Positions 1 to 11,253 of a DNA stretch of 64,000 nucleotides are shown in pieces. Positions within the stretch are counted from its first letter, which is position 1; every line of letters starts with the position of its first letter. The DNA comes from Ischnura elegans. Its lineage: Eukaryota; Arthropoda; Insecta; Odonata; Coenagrionidae. Location of the stretch: the NCBI RefSeq assembly GCF_921293095.1, contig NC_060258.1, forward strand, positions 9,128,607 to 9,192,606, read 5' to 3'. The notes under the pieces are model-generated. The model was not told where the DNA came from, ran no database searches, and worked only from the letters and a program-made list of their open reading frames with translations. Position numbers and translations under genes: made by a program.

Positions 1-44
1 TCAAGAATCAAAAATAATCGACGTAGAAAAATCTGCATGTATTG

Positions 45-300
45 GCTGTAGACCCTTAGTGGCTGGTGTGTCGGCTCCCCACCCCGTGGGCCTGGGTTCA
101 AATCCCAGTGGTGGCAAAGAATATTCAGTGACTGCCCGATCCCTGCTTGAATGTTGTGCAGAGGACATTTCAAGTGCAACACTCCGTCCGTTGGATGGGA
201 CGTTAAGCCGTGGTCCCCTTGGCGCCTTTCGTTTAAGAGCAGGCTAATGCCGACACCGGATTTCTCTCCACCCTTCATTCCATACCCTTCCCTCATGGCG
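45..300 (+). mobile_element. tRNA-derived SINE
   Basis: The tRNA-like head has an A-box-like ggctggtgtgtcgg and a perfect T-arm at 92-108 (CTGGG/CCCAG around TTCAAAT). A non-tRNA body follows containing gggacgttaagccgtgg, a block seen in many invertebrate SINEs. The 3' end is not sharply defined. Confidence 0.6.
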
Positions 301-819
301 CAAATGACCTCAACTGTCACCTGCTTCAAATACAATACCATATGGTTCACAAAAGCTTGTCGTTCGATATGATAAGTGCCTTAATATTAATGGAAATCAT
401 GTGATAAACTAGTTTAAAGGGTGGGCTTGATGTACAATTATAATTTTAAAAAAATTTTTGAGGGTTTTTTTGATGTTTCAAAACGGTGCTTACTTAAAAA
501 ACGCACCTCACATATCTTTGCAGCTGAATGCCTGTGGCCGAACTTGGAATGTATCTTGCTCGTACATCGAGTAATTACTGTACATGTACATCATTTGATT
601 ATAAGACCATTAGGTACAGGCTTTCAGATGAAACGATTTTCCACCGGCCATTGTTCACGGCACGGCACGGCACACGGCGTTATAGAAAGTCGTCTCGTCT
701 GAAAGCCGCCCGAATTTCACGTGAAAACGTTGTGGCCACAATTCGTTTGATTTAGAGCTTCGTATGCGATGATTTCTCAACAAAATGGAGTGGACAACCT
801 ATATAGATGTGCGTGTGCT
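301..819. other. No gene seen
   Basis: AT-rich sequence without supported exons. A cggcacggcacggcacacgg run occurs near 656. Nothing else is identifiable. Confidence 0.4.
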
Positions 820-1078
820 GTGGCGTAGCTAGGAATTTCGTTCGGGAGGGGGGGTCCAAAACTAGGAGGAAGTTTTTTGAAAAACAGGGTCATAAGTAGG
901 GGGTTTAAGACTAATTTCGTCACTTTTCTTAAAAGAAAAAACTTCATTCGTCACAGAAATCATTTGTAAATTCATTATTTTTCAATATTTTGTTTTCTCT
1001 TATGGTGAAGCAATGTAATTGTGTAATTTGTATTCGGGGGGGGGGGGGGAGGGGGTTCCAGACCCCCTCCGCGCTACG
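820..1078 (+). mobile_element. Small G-run element with ends GTGGCGTAGCTAGG
   Basis: Begins gtggcgtagctaggaa and ends ccctccgcgctac, imperfect inverted ends, with long G runs inside (1036-1057). Similar 'cgtagctagg' and G-run sequences are found at 18476-18642 and, reversed, near 55400-55690. Probably a non-autonomous DNA element. Confidence 0.4.
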
Positions 1079-1260
1079 AAACCATGTGTAAGTGAAATTT
1101 TATCAAAGCAAAGACCATGATAGACACGCTATTAATGGGATGTTCTCCATTATATTGGGCCGTGGAATGTCACCCTTATTGTATGCAACACACTTAAACG
1201 TGTATGCGGGAAGGAAAAGTATACCCGTTAGGATACAAAGCTATATTTCCTAGGGCAATA

Positions 1261-1919
1261 GGGTAGTGTCCTTAATCAAAGAAAACGAAAAGCATAGATT
1301 GCAATTCTTTACCCACCATTAGTGCATTCATAATATACCAATTATTTGGTTATAGAAATCCCATGTTAAAGGAATGTTAATGGTCAAATTTAGCCTCATT
1401 TGAAAAAGGCCAGATTGGCGCCCATGCGATACCACTCCACGTGACGTCACAGGGACCTAGCTTCTATACGACTAGATAGGAGTTTTACGTCATCTGAGAT
1501 TACCAACGCATGCATGAGGCACAGAGCTCAGGGAAACATGTCTTAATAATCACCTATTAAAACTGGCTAAGGTCGGAAAGTTTCCTTTGTTTGATAGGGT
1601 ATTAATAAACCTTATTTAAGCCAAGTGCCACCTGCTAGCTGGGTACTCTGCTATCTGCTAACAGCCTGCATCCTACCAGCGCTCAGAGCCTCGCCCCAAG
1701 GTCACCTCACTTGCGGCAGCGGGAACCAGAACGACGTCACACGTGCTTTTCCCAGCATTCATACTTAGCCATCGTGTTTTCGCGTGCTTGAAAATTTTCA
1801 CTTTTCATTTAATCGCGAAAAATAGATATCGTCATTTAAAAATCTAAAAGCGTGAAATACGTACTCCAGGAGTAATAATCTTTCGATTTAGACAGTAAAA
1901 AAGTAATAGGAATCCACCC
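1261..1919 (+). mobile_element. MITE family A, copy 1
   Basis: 659 bp bounded by GGGTAGTGTCCT and AGGAATCCACCC (inverted) and flanked by TA on both sides. The interior shares tttgaaaaaggccagattgg, cacgtgacgtcacagg and gcatgcatgagg with the other copies. No transposase is encoded; a TA-target class II non-autonomous element. Confidence 0.85.
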
Positions 1920-2157
1920 TATAGCATACCATAACCGCTCACCTCCAATTCCCCAAGCTTCGTGAGGTGGGCATTTGTGCTCCAACCACTGCCAGCTGAG
2001 GGTATTCGTATTGCTGGGCTCCTAGATGAGCGGATTGGTTCAGTGGGCGATTGTTGAGCGCTTGTGGAGTGGAGGTATTTGCTTTCATTTATCATAACCT
2101 GTGGTTCACGTCCCCAAACACACATTTTCTGGTCCACCACGGGCCGGATCGCACACA

Positions 2158-2691
2158 ATGGGGAATTCCACTGAAAGCGGATGATTTTGCAGTATAAAAT
2201 TATCATCCAAGCTAAAAATTATAGTGAAAGCAGTTCTTCTCTAACCTGCGTAAAATTCGCAAAATTCCACTTTGAAAATTGTATAGTAATATTGCGCTTC
2301 AAACGACCCATTGCCATGTTGGCTGAGCGTGACGTCAGGGTCCAGTAAACGAAACGTTTACGTGATGCCAGTAGACTGTTTGCCCAGTTTTAGAAAAACT
2401 TATGTATCTCTCAGTACTTTTTCTCACTGCAATCTATTTTTTCATAGCAAAACATGTTCATTTATCATTAGTCACGTGAAAGATTTATACTGAATAATTG
2501 ACAGGTTTGAAGAACGTAGGCATACTGGAAGATGCAGCAAAGAATTTGGTGATTTTCGCAAACTTTGAAGCTCAGTAGTAACAAGAATATTGAGAATTAT
2601 GAAGTCATGTTTTGCAAACCTTTATAACTTCAACTTACTCATCGATACGTGTAAAAAAAACAGCCATTTAAATTTTATGAGAGCTCCCCAT
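2158..2691 (+). mobile_element. Element H, copy 1 (internally deleted)
   Basis: Ends ATGGGGAATTCC and GAGCTCCCCAT (inverted). Shares acgacccattgccatgttgg and gatgccagtaga with copies at 46862-47689 and 36782-38820 (-). It lacks the middle present in those copies. No coding capacity is seen. Confidence 0.7.
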
Positions 2692-2741
2692 AGTCTTGAC
2701 GTGTCCTATATTTGTACGCAAAACGAATCGCTATCCTAATA

Positions 2742-3340
2742 CAGTAGATTCCGTTTAATGGGTCCACCGGTTACTTGGGGCAGATCTTGAAGAACAGAAC
2801 CCAATAGAGGAATATCCCAGAGTATTCTCCGCTTAATTGGGACAGCATGCTGCTTTATTGGGCCATGAGTCGGCGACATAGACTCTATACTCGCGACGAA
2901 ATGAAAATATTTTGTTTTCAGAGTACTATATTTTTTATATTTTCCTCCTTTGATTTACTCTTATTTTTCACAAATGTTCCTATTCTTTCCCTATTTTGAA
3001 AGCTCTTGTTGTTATACTATCCACAAGAGGATAGGACTTTTCTTTAATAGGACTTGGTAAAAGACATTCATTCAGCGTCGCACGAGGCTGTGAAAAATAT
3101 TTTTAACTAAATTGATATAATTGTAAAAAGTGGTAATAAATTAACTAAACTCGCTGATTTATTAATGAAATTAATAGCTTAATAAACTTATGTTGCATTT
3201 TAAACATTCTTTAGTCTTCTTTCTATCATTTCAATGTTTGTTAATGCCCATATACAGGATAGTTTGCCAAATTGTGGCAGCCACTTAATTGGGGCAAAGT
3301 GCACAAGTCCCGATATGTCCCAATTAACTGGAATCTACTG
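2742..3340 (+). mobile_element. Pogo/Tigger-like MITE family B, copy 1
   Basis: TIRs CAGTAGATTCC ... GGAATCTACTG, flanked by TA. The interior includes gagtcggcgacatagact and taattgggg-type blocks. It ends about 40 bp before the splice acceptor of the exon at 3381. Copies also at 19938 and 32812. Confidence 0.85.
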
Positions 3341-3380
3341 TATTTGATTATTTTCATGACTATTTTATACCCTTGTATAG

Positions 3381-3643
3381 GTGTTGCCGCAGAGGAGGCC
3401 GCCGCGCAAGATGAGGCAAAGGCTCCTGAGGATGCCTCCGACAAGGATCCCCCGTCCACCTCTGCGTCGGCACCCGATGCGCAAGAGGAGCAGGGGGAGG
3501 CGTCCCAGGTCGCGGAGCCGTCAGCGCCCCCAGAGGAGAGTGCAGAAAGTGCGACGAGGCCTCGGGAACCACCCCCGCTGCCTCCAAGAGATTCGCAGTT
3601 GCCTCAAGCAACGGTCAAACCCAGCGCCCCGGTTGAGCCGTAA
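3381..3643 (+). CDS. Terminal exon, acidic Ala/Pro/Glu-rich protein tail
   Basis: Two bases plus 86 codons and TAA, preceded by a credible acceptor (tacccttgtatag/GT, phase 1). The segment is abruptly GC-rich against AT-rich flanks, and reads VAAEEAAAQDEAKAPEDASD onward: acidic, disordered and low in aromatics. It contains RPREPPPLPPR, which satisfies both SH3-ligand patterns (RxxPxxP and PxxPxR). The open frame extends 5' to 3272, but that part lies inside a pogo-like MITE (ends 3340) and is not coding. The acceptor starts only about 40 bp past the MITE end. Other exons must lie left of position 1. The protein family is not recognisable. The 3' UTR is a tandem duplication whose unit includes the stop codon. 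It could instead be a chance GC-rich frame, but the splice signal and composition argue for a real exon. Confidence 0.6.
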
Positions 3644-4260
3644 GATTTCAAGTGGATAATGCCGATGGTTTGGGTTTGGAGAGAAAACATACAGGTATTC
3701 TCTGTGCAAAAGATACGGTTTGTTTAAGAGTTCTTTTGGTACTTTCTGGGTGGTGTAATTATATTGTTTGGATGGAGACAGATTTGGAGTTAAACAACTG
3801 CACGGTTTGTCAACAGTTTCTCCGAAAACATCACTCATCTTTCCTTTGTTAAGAATCGTGATAATGACATTCCCATTCTGTTAAGTTTTTGTGCTTGTAA
3901 GGTCGGTTTTCTATTGTTTGAGGGCTCATCTTTTCATCAACGTTTGAGCCGTAAAATTTCAAATGGATAAGGCTGGTGGTTTGGGTCAAAGAGAAAACAC
4001 ACAGGTATTCTTTGTGCAATATATACGGTTTGGTCAAGAGTTCTTTTGGTACCTTGTCGGTGGTTTGTTGATATTGTTTGGATGGAGATGTGGAGTAAAA
4101 CAATGGCAAGATTTGTCAACAGTTTCTCCGAAAACATCACTCATCTTGTCTTAGTTAAAAATCGTGCTAATGGCATTCCCATTCTGTTAAGTTTTTGTTT
4201 TTGTAAGGTCGGTTTTCTAATGTTTGAAGGCTCATTTACTGTATTTACTCATCTGAGCCG
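3632..4260 (+). repeat. Tandem ~310-bp duplication in 3' UTR
   Basis: Two adjacent copies: 3632-3942 and 3943-4253. Each starts with the TGAGCCG block carrying the end of the coding exon (TGAGCCGTAA), and a third TGAGCCG starts at 4254 before similarity fades. A diverged partial copy of the middle of the unit recurs at about 4792-5010. The repeated blocks include gagagaaaac, ttcttttggtac, tttgtcaacag and cattcccattctgttaag. Confidence 0.8.
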
Positions 4261-4353
4261 CTCCCTTGTGTGTCCTGGGCACCACTGTTTTTTGGGCTGG
4301 CTCGTGAGAAGAGAAAAAAAAACTTTCTAACGCTTTTTGGATACGGTCTAATA

Positions 4354-4528
4354 CAGTGAAATGCCTTTTTAATGAAACCCTACGGACCGCCGAAATACGT
4401 TCGTTAAACTGAAATTTCGTTGTACGGGAAATACGTTTTACGGGAAATTTCGTTACAGGGGACGGCAAATAATTTAGTTATACTGAATGTTTCGTTGTTC
4501 TGGCGTTCGTTATAAAGACATTTCACTG
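4354..4528 (+). mobile_element. Pogo/mariner-like MITE family C, copy 1
   Basis: 175 bp with ends CAGTGAAATG and CATTTCACTG. Interior repeats of ttcgtta / tacgggaaat. Preceded by TA; the right TA is decayed. Confidence 0.75.
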
Positions 4529-5010
4529 TTTAGGAAGTCGTGATTCGTTGCTAAATCTATAAAATTTACGTTTCCGTGATGAACAAGGTCAAATAATGTA
4601 AGATATGTAATTCCTGTGAAGGTTTCCTGGTTTCGATGCTAAACTCTGGAGAAATAATCGATAAAAAATTGAGGGAAAATGGTAAAATTAAACATTAAAA
4701 TTTGTAGGATTCGCGTAAGCAGCTTACACCCATTTTTTCATCGGTCTTTTCTGGAAAAAAATGTGCGTGGCTTCTATGGGTAAATACGGTATAATGTCAG
4801 CGAAAATATCTCAGATATTTGGCAGTTGTTTCTTCCATACTCAGAGGTTTGTTAATATTGTTTGGATAGCAACAAATATGGATTAGAATGGAAACAAGCT
4901 TGGTCAACAGATTTTTCGAAAAATCACTCATCTCTTCTTTGTTGAAAATGGTGCTCCTAACATTCCCACTTGTTAAGTTTCTGTGCATGTAAGGTTTCCC
5001 ATTTTTTCAA

Positions 5011-6444
5011 TGTTCTTTTGGAACATTTTCAGTGAAAATATTTTATATACTAGGCAGTTGTTTAGGCTTGATGTGGCAGCTGTTTGATTCATTCTGTCTC
5101 CTGTGACCAATTTTTCTTTTCAGAATAAGGAGCATAATTTTTTTTAGTGCGGAAGTGTTATGTTGTACAGACGTTCGTTATTATTTTATAAAATTAAGAT
5201 GTTTGACTTCGGTTCGTTTGAACGTCACGATGAAATGTGATTTTTATTCGTGGTCTTATCCTGGTGGTTGTGAAATGAAAGTAAGTGATGAGGTACATAG
5301 TAATACCTCATCATTTGACATCAAACTGTGGTGGAAATGTGTTCATTTTTCCGAATTATTCCAAAAAATTGCGGGACTAAATTTTACTCTTGACTTAACA
5401 ACAAATGTGCTCAATTACGTTCCTCTTGATCTCATTTTACATTTAGCTGTAATTTTTTCTAAGTTAAGTGAATATTTTTAGCTTGATTCAGCAGTATTTA
5501 TATCAACAATTTATCTCAACGAAACTTTGTATATTACCTTAGTGGTTTGGTATGAGGATCGTTTTCAAATAATTAAAGTTGAGACTTCATAATATTTTAT
5601 GAATCCCACAAATGAATAGTTCAATTTTCCGAATTATTCCAAATTTGTGAAACCAAATTTTTCTATTGCGGCAGAACTTTGTGTAACAATATTAATTCGT
5701 TAGAGAGGACCAATAGTGACGTGTTTTCCATTACATGATTAATCAGCATTAATCTTGGATGAGTAGTGAGTTATTGATGAACATCAACATATGTAAATGC
5801 TGCTGTGTTTATAAGTGCGTTTCCTCAACAAATTAGGCATAAAATACATAATTGGTGATATATTGTGCGAGTGGAAAGGAAAGAAGTGACATTTAAAATT
5901 GCACGTGCAAAATCATCTCGCTTTGCATGCATAATCCGTAGTTAGTCGATTCCATGGTGAAATGCTGGTTGGTTGTGATAGAAAAAAATTGAGTCTAAAA
6001 AGCTTGTCTTGGGACAGTTTTACATCTCTGTAGTTTGTAGATGTAATTTTCCTGGGCTTGCGATACAGTGGGACACAGTACAGTGATGAATATTTCTTGA
6101 TATACCTCGAAGTATTTAACACAAATATTGCCCAAATTGGGAAATGCACTGTATAAAATACGCAGTGAAAAAGAGACACAGGATTTTTAAATTTTCAGTG
6201 ACGCTACCATCTTCATCAGAGTTGGTTCTTCCTATCGAAGAAATGAGTCTAAAGCTCATCTAGACACGATTCGAGATCTATGAAGTTGTGGATGTAATTT
6301 TCCTGGGTCTAGTGTGACACAGTCAAGTGATGAATATTTCTTGATATTCCTTGATGAAGTATTTAACACACATATTGCCCAAATTAGGAAAGAGTCTCTA
6401 TAAAAATAAACTACCACCTTCCTCAGAGTTAGTTTTCCCTAATA
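5011..6444. repeat. AT-rich stretch with local tandem duplications
   Basis: No supported exon. A ~253-bp duplication links about 5985-6222 and 6240-6440 (shared gatgtaattttcctggg, gatgaatatttcttgata, tattgcccaaatt). A shorter similarity (tttccgaattattccaaa) links 5345 and 5622. Confidence 0.55.
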
Positions 6445-7158
6445 CAACACTCATCCGATTATCCGGATTAACGATGGGGAGAGACGGCACAAATAATCGG
6501 AAAACATAAATAATCCAAACTTTCACTTTAATGTCTTGTAATACTCATAATTTAAGTAAAACAAACAATATATTATTATTTATGCAGTTATTCTGTTATT
6601 TTAGAGTGCTTCCTGGACTCATTGAGAGCTATCTTTGCCAGCTTGCGATCTTTTTAACGGTGGTAACGTGGTTGTACTCGTATTATTAATGCTCCATGTA
6701 AGGCCTGGTTTCGAAAACCACACATCCGTGGCTGTGTGATCATGGATACAGAAAAGTGGTTTGCGCAAATGCTTCAAAACCACTGCTAGATGTCGGAAAC
6801 TACACCGTCTGGCACCATACCATGTAGTCGCCTCTTGCACAAGTTGCTCGGGTTGCCACTGCTGCAGGATGTGTATCCATGATCACGGAGCACGGTTGCG
6901 CATTGCGAGGCTTGGAAAAAAGGAATATGGTGCTCCCGTGAATGCAGCTAGCACGCGATTGCTTCTGTTTTACAAAGGGGATTCTAACGGGAAAAAATAA
7001 GCACGGTGTATCATAGCATTTATGCATAATTCCGGTGATGTTGTGTCCGATTTTATTTTTTCATAATGATCGCGGAAAATATTGAGCGAGAGTGAAAAAT
7101 CATGCATGGATAATCCGCAACACAGACATATCGCAGCGGGATAATCGGGAGTCTGCTG
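6445..7158 (+). mobile_element. Pogo/Tigger-like element family D, copy 1
   Basis: Ends CAACACTCATCCGATTATCC and, inverted, GATAATCGGGAGTCTGCTG, with a left TA. Internal gggagagacggcac and aataatcggaaaaca are shared with 22251-22824 and 15917-15990. No intact transposase. Confidence 0.7.
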
Positions 7159-7511
7159 CTCTGAGTAAGGTGGTTATGGCTCTAGCATTTTGAAAATCAT
7201 GCGAGTCTCTTCTTTGCGTTGTCTCTCCCTCTTTGGGGAAAATTTTTAGCTAAGTAATATTAATTCCCTTGCATTTGTGTGACAATTTCATGTTCTCGTT
7301 CCACAAAATACCGAGAAATATTTTATCCTGGATATACACATGTTGATGCACATGAATTTTATTCATCAGTGTTATTTTTTCTACGTCAATGCAAAATAAT
7401 CATACTGTGCACTCCCTGATGATATACCACTGATAAAAAAGCAAATTGTTTGGCATGGATTCGATATATTTTATTGAGAAATAGATGGTATTGAAAACTC
7501 CAGAGGAATTA

Positions 7512-7675
7512 CAGTGAAATGTTTTTGTAACGAAATCCTAGGGACCGCCGTAATACGTTCCTTAAACTGAAATGTCATTATACGGGAAGTACGCTATATG
7601 GGAAACTTCGTTTTAGGTAATTCGTTATTCTGAATATTTCGTTACACTGACGTTCGTTATAAAGACATTTCTCTG
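7512..7675 (+). mobile_element. MITE family C, copy 2
   Basis: CAGTGAAATG ... CATTTCTCTG, flanked by TA. Closely related to the copy at 4354. It forms the left part of a longer duplicated block. Confidence 0.75.
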
Positions 7676-7838
7676 TATATCATGATTAAGGTAGAAAATC
7701 TTGAATCTTTCCTTAGATTCAAGATTTTTTCACATTGCCCCTTGACGAAAATAATCCATCCTCGCACAGCCCTAGTGGATTCTTTAAATGGTTATAAATT
7801 TAGATTTGGAGTGAACAAACACATTTTAATAAAGGTTA
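7620..7838 (+). repeat. Composite repeat shared with 18218-18455
   Basis: The right half of MITE C plus about 160 bp of non-MITE flank (attaaggtagaaaat, ataatccatcctcgcacag, gattctttaaatggttat) recurs at 18218-18455 in the same order. Either a duplicated locus or a larger element containing the C end. Confidence 0.7.
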
Positions 7839-8303
7839 TGCTGTATGAAACTGAATATTTGACTGGGTAATAAGGTTGTGACTATGCTTTAAAAAGACCG
7901 ATACATTAAGACATTCCCTTAATTCGAATGTATCTAGGATTATAACGAGGGAAGTGTGTAAATATATTTGTACGTTACTGTAGCTATTTTTCTCCTTCAC
8001 ATGGTGGCTAAGAATCACTGTTTTCATGGTTGTGAACTCACTTTGTAAGGTCGTATTGTAAGACATCTATTCAACTTAAGTACATGAGCAGTTTTGCTGC
8101 AACATGGCTGGGTCAATTACTAATCCAATTTTAAATTCTCCTCTACGATACACACCATATTAGGTATGATTAGATAATACACGTGCACCAACTGATAGGT
8201 CGGTTACGAGCAACGGACGTGTGCAATCATGATCTTTTTCGATCGATTTATGAAATTTCACTCACTCTGACAAACAACATACCATCTTTTCTTAAATGAA
8301 ATA

Positions 8304-8421
8304 CAGTCAGCTCCAATACGGGAAATATGCTGTATGCGAAATTTCGTTATAAGGGACGGAAAATAATTTCGTTATTCTGAATATTTCGTTACAATGACGT
8401 TTGTTATTAAGACATTTCACG
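8304..8421 (+). mobile_element. MITE family C, partial copy 3
   Basis: Contains the same tacgggaaatatgc, ttcgttattctgaata and gacatttcac blocks. The left part is truncated or diverged. Confidence 0.55.
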
Positions 8422-8616
8422 AGACACTTGCGACAGGTTTTATGTTTTAATGCGTTGCGTACCGGGGTATTTCCATGCACGCAAAGTGTTAAAAAGTAAT
8501 TGTTGCAAGAACAAGTTACTGTAAAAGTAATCGTTAAAAGTAATTCGATTATTTAAGTATACCGGGACTGGCCGCGGTGATAACTTTTACGGAGTCACCA
8601 GCAATGCACAAATAGA

Positions 8617-8965
8617 GCGAAAAATCCACTGAGGAAAATCATCCGCCTTGATCAGGATTCGAACCCAGATCCCTCGATTTCTGGCCGAGTGCTTTAGCCA
8701 GTTAAGCAACCGAGGCGTCAATCACCCCTGTGGAAATTTGTGGACTTTACCGGACAAGGTGGTATGGACTGCTGAGCATATTATGCGACTAGCGTATGGC
8801 GCCACAGCCGGAGAGCAAAGCCCGAACTTTGAACACGAAGAGGTGTTCGCTCTAGATTTATTGAAGTATACCGGGACTAGCCACGCTTGTTAGCTTACGG
8901 AAATCGAGGGATCCAGGTTCGAATCCCGGTCAAGGCGAATGATTTTTCCTCTGTGGATTTTTCGC
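8617..8965. repeat. Long inverted repeat built from tRNA-derived SINE heads
   Basis: Left arm 8617-8680 and right arm 8901-8965 are near-perfect inverted copies (gcgaaaaatccact... versus ...gtggatttttcgc). Each arm contains the B-box ggttcgaatcc, on - in the left arm and + in the right. The arms are separated by about 220 bp. A direct repeat taccgggact(g/a)gcc occurs at about 8562 and 8871. The whole is flanked by opposed aaaagtaatcg-type motifs (about 8489-8560 and 8968-9000), as if inside a hAT-like element. Confidence 0.7.
8644..8717 (-). ncRNA. tRNA-like SINE head
   Basis: Read on -, it has an A box (tggctaaagcactcgg), a foldable anticodon arm and the B box (ggttcgaatcc). The acceptor stem pairs poorly beyond four bases and position 33 is not T, so it is a SINE or pseudogene rather than a working tRNA. 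Confidence 0.5.
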
Positions 8966-9079
8966 AGTAATTCGATTACTTTTACTCGATTACTTGCCAA
9001 TACAGGATTTTAGGGTCGAAACGGCACTGGTGTTTTTCTTGTAGCATATGTTTGGGTAAATGGGATGTTTTATCGTTGT

Positions 9080-9490
9080 TATTTTTATTATTTTTTTTGC
9101 CCAGTGATCTTGTACAGTAGATAATGTCCCAGATATAAGGCACGACAAGTCATACAATATATACACATAGATAGCAACATAACAAACAGTATATTACCCT
9201 ATGTACACATATTTACATTTAAGTGTTAAAGACATTCATCCAGATATTCCTCCACTGAATAATACATTTTTCTTAATAAGAGTTTTTTCAACTTATTTTT
9301 AAACAAAATACCATCATTAACATTTTTGAGATCAGCAGGCAAATTATTAAAGAGTTTTATGCCCATTTCTCTGGGACCCCTTTCATCAACATTCGTTCGT
9401 ACAAAATTATGGTGTATATCACTACGAGATTTTGTATAATGACTATGTACGTAGTTATTTAAAGTATAATTTTTTAGGTTGTTCTTAACA
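9080..9490 (-). pseudogene. Non-LTR retrotransposon 3' tail (RT C-terminus)
   Basis: The - strand encodes an RT C-terminal tail with RTNVDERGPREMGIKLFNNL and FKNKLKKLLL, the pattern that ends many CR1/L2/Jockey ORF2 proteins, followed by a stop at 9226, about 120 bp of 3' UTR and an A-rich tail (gcaaaaaaaataataaaaat). It is strongly 5'-truncated. Its 5' edge is cut by the MITE starting at 9493. Confidence 0.65.
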
Positions 9491-9492
9491 TA

Positions 9493-10182
9493 CAGTGCAA
9501 CCTCGATAAAACGACACCCCACGGTGCACCAATAAACACTCGTTATAGCGAATTGTCGCTTTACCGGAGGTGGAGCAAATAATAGCCAATATGGTATACC
9601 TGTTGCGAACAGTTATACAGGAACAGAGTGGTGCGGTGACGGATAAATTTCTATCTGATAAACATAAGCATAAATCCAGACAAAAGGTGATGTTTATTTG
9701 CATCAATAAATTTCCTTACTCAAACAACGGCTAATTGTTTGGTGTTTTCTTGGCCATGGTGTCTGCCATCAAATGATTTCTATTCATGCAACTCATGGAC
9801 GTGCGGGTATGCTCACGACTGCTTTCTGCCGCCCGAGGAACAAAAGAAGATCAAGCATTCGCGAATGCTAACGCCACAATATTTTCACCAAAATTAACTA
9901 CTTATTTATCAAAAACGACAGTTTACCACATAAATTTGAAACTGAGCACTCCATTAGCTTCATTTCTAACAGATCGCTAGCAATTACAGAGGTTAAGGAG
10001 TCTTGATGAAAGTTTTTCCGGCGGTGAAACCCTCGCTAAGGCGAGAGCCAACACCAAAAGGGCCTCGTAAAAACGAACTTTTTAACACGCTTATTATTGG
10101 GTCAATTGACGGTGCATCGGCTATCTCTCGTAATAGCGGGGGTGTCGCTATAGCCCGTACTCGCTTTAACGAGGTTCCACTG
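9493..10182 (+). mobile_element. Pogo/mariner-like element, 690 bp
   Basis: TIRs CAGTGCAACCTCGATAAAAC ... AACGAGGTTCCACTG with TA on both sides. No intact transposase. Inserted at the 5' edge of the retrotransposon tail. Confidence 0.75.
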
Positions 10183-10207
10183 TACATAATAGTTTACAAT
10201 ATATATA

Positions 10208-10733
10208 CTTTGGAACTTGGTTATAACGTCATCAAAGGGACCAGAGGATTTTTAACGTTATATCCGAGTGACGTTATAAGAAAGCAGCCTTAAATCTGAG
10301 TGAATAGACCAAGTAAAAACCCAAATGCTCTGCAATATTCAACACTGTTTATTGAAATCTACTCGTACATTGGAATGCGTATAATAAAAAAAACGTTAAT
10401 AAAAAATGATATTCACAATTAAATATTGCAAATATAAACAAAAGAGTTGCATCCCGTCACCAGCTCAACGTCCAGCTTGTGACCTGTTTTTGCTTTTGAT
10501 GTTTCTACACATGATTTCGATGAAATTTGGGACATAATACAATCACACTACCACTTTTGCAACCTAAGAATCGCAAAATTTTTGACGCTATACCCGAGCG
10601 TCGCAATATCTGTTGACGATATAAACGGGTTTTCGTGCAACATGAAATGTTCAATTTTGGCTGGTCTGTATAAAATGTGACGTTAAAACCGAGTTGACGT
10701 TACAGCCGATGCCATTATAACCAAGTTCCACTG
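10208..10733 (+). mobile_element. Pogo/mariner-like element, 526 bp
   Basis: Ends CTTTGGAACTTGGTTATAAC and, inverted, TTATAACCAAGTTCCACTG, flanked by TA. Many internal gttata / gacgttata motifs. Non-autonomous. Confidence 0.7.
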
Positions 10734-10959
10734 TATATATACACGCGGAATCGAGAGGATAAGCATGTCATTAAACATTGGTCTGCTGGGAGATTTGTAA
10801 CCTTTACGTGCAATGATTCTCATGGCGCGTTTTTGTAAACGAAAAATTTTGATCGAATGATGAGTTGATCGTCAAAATATTACACTACATATAGGTGATT
10901 TCATCAGCATATACTGGAAAAGTTGACTGACTGTATTACCGCCCACAAAACGAACAACC

Positions 10960-11119
10960 TGCAACGTCCGCCGCTTCGCGTTTTTTTTCTAGCGAGAAAT
11001 TTAAAAGCCTTGACGTTATCGCGAAGTGAAGGTGCGATAAACGAATGACGGTCTCAAAATTTTCGTGACGTTATCGCGAAATGACGTTAAACGGGGTGAC
11101 GTAGAACGAGGACTCACTG
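10960..11119 (-). mobile_element. Half of a pogo-like element (CAGTGAGTCCTCG end)
   Basis: Read on -, it starts CAGTGAGTCCTCGTTCTACG next to a TA and continues with gttaacgtca / cgataacgtca-type repeats. The opposite terminus was not found. Confidence 0.5.
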
Positions 11120-11124
11120 TATTC

Positions 11125-11253
11125 AAAAAAATTAATAATTAAACATACAAGAACATCCATGCCGTGGACAGGGGAAACCTACCCAGGCGGGACTCGAACC
11201 TGCGACCTCTTGTTTGGCAGACGAGGACGTTACCCCGCCGCCACCGAGACTGG
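11125..11253 (-). mobile_element. tRNA-derived SINE (tRNA-Gly-like head)
   Basis: On -, the head is agtctcggtggcggcggggt... with a TGCC anticodon-loop motif and B box ggttcgagtcc, followed by a short body. Arms pair only in part, so it is a SINE and not a functional tRNA. Confidence 0.55.

Noticed and set aside
3272..3380. 5' extension of the 3381-3643 frame with an ATG start
   Set aside because: This part lies mostly in MITE B1 and precedes a good splice acceptor, so the start is an artefact.
8644..8717. Functional tRNA on - strand
   Set aside because: Acceptor stem mismatches, no T33, and it is part of an inverted SINE pair.
11184..11253. Functional tRNA-Gly on - strand
   Set aside because: Stem pairing is incomplete and a SINE body follows; treated as a SINE head.
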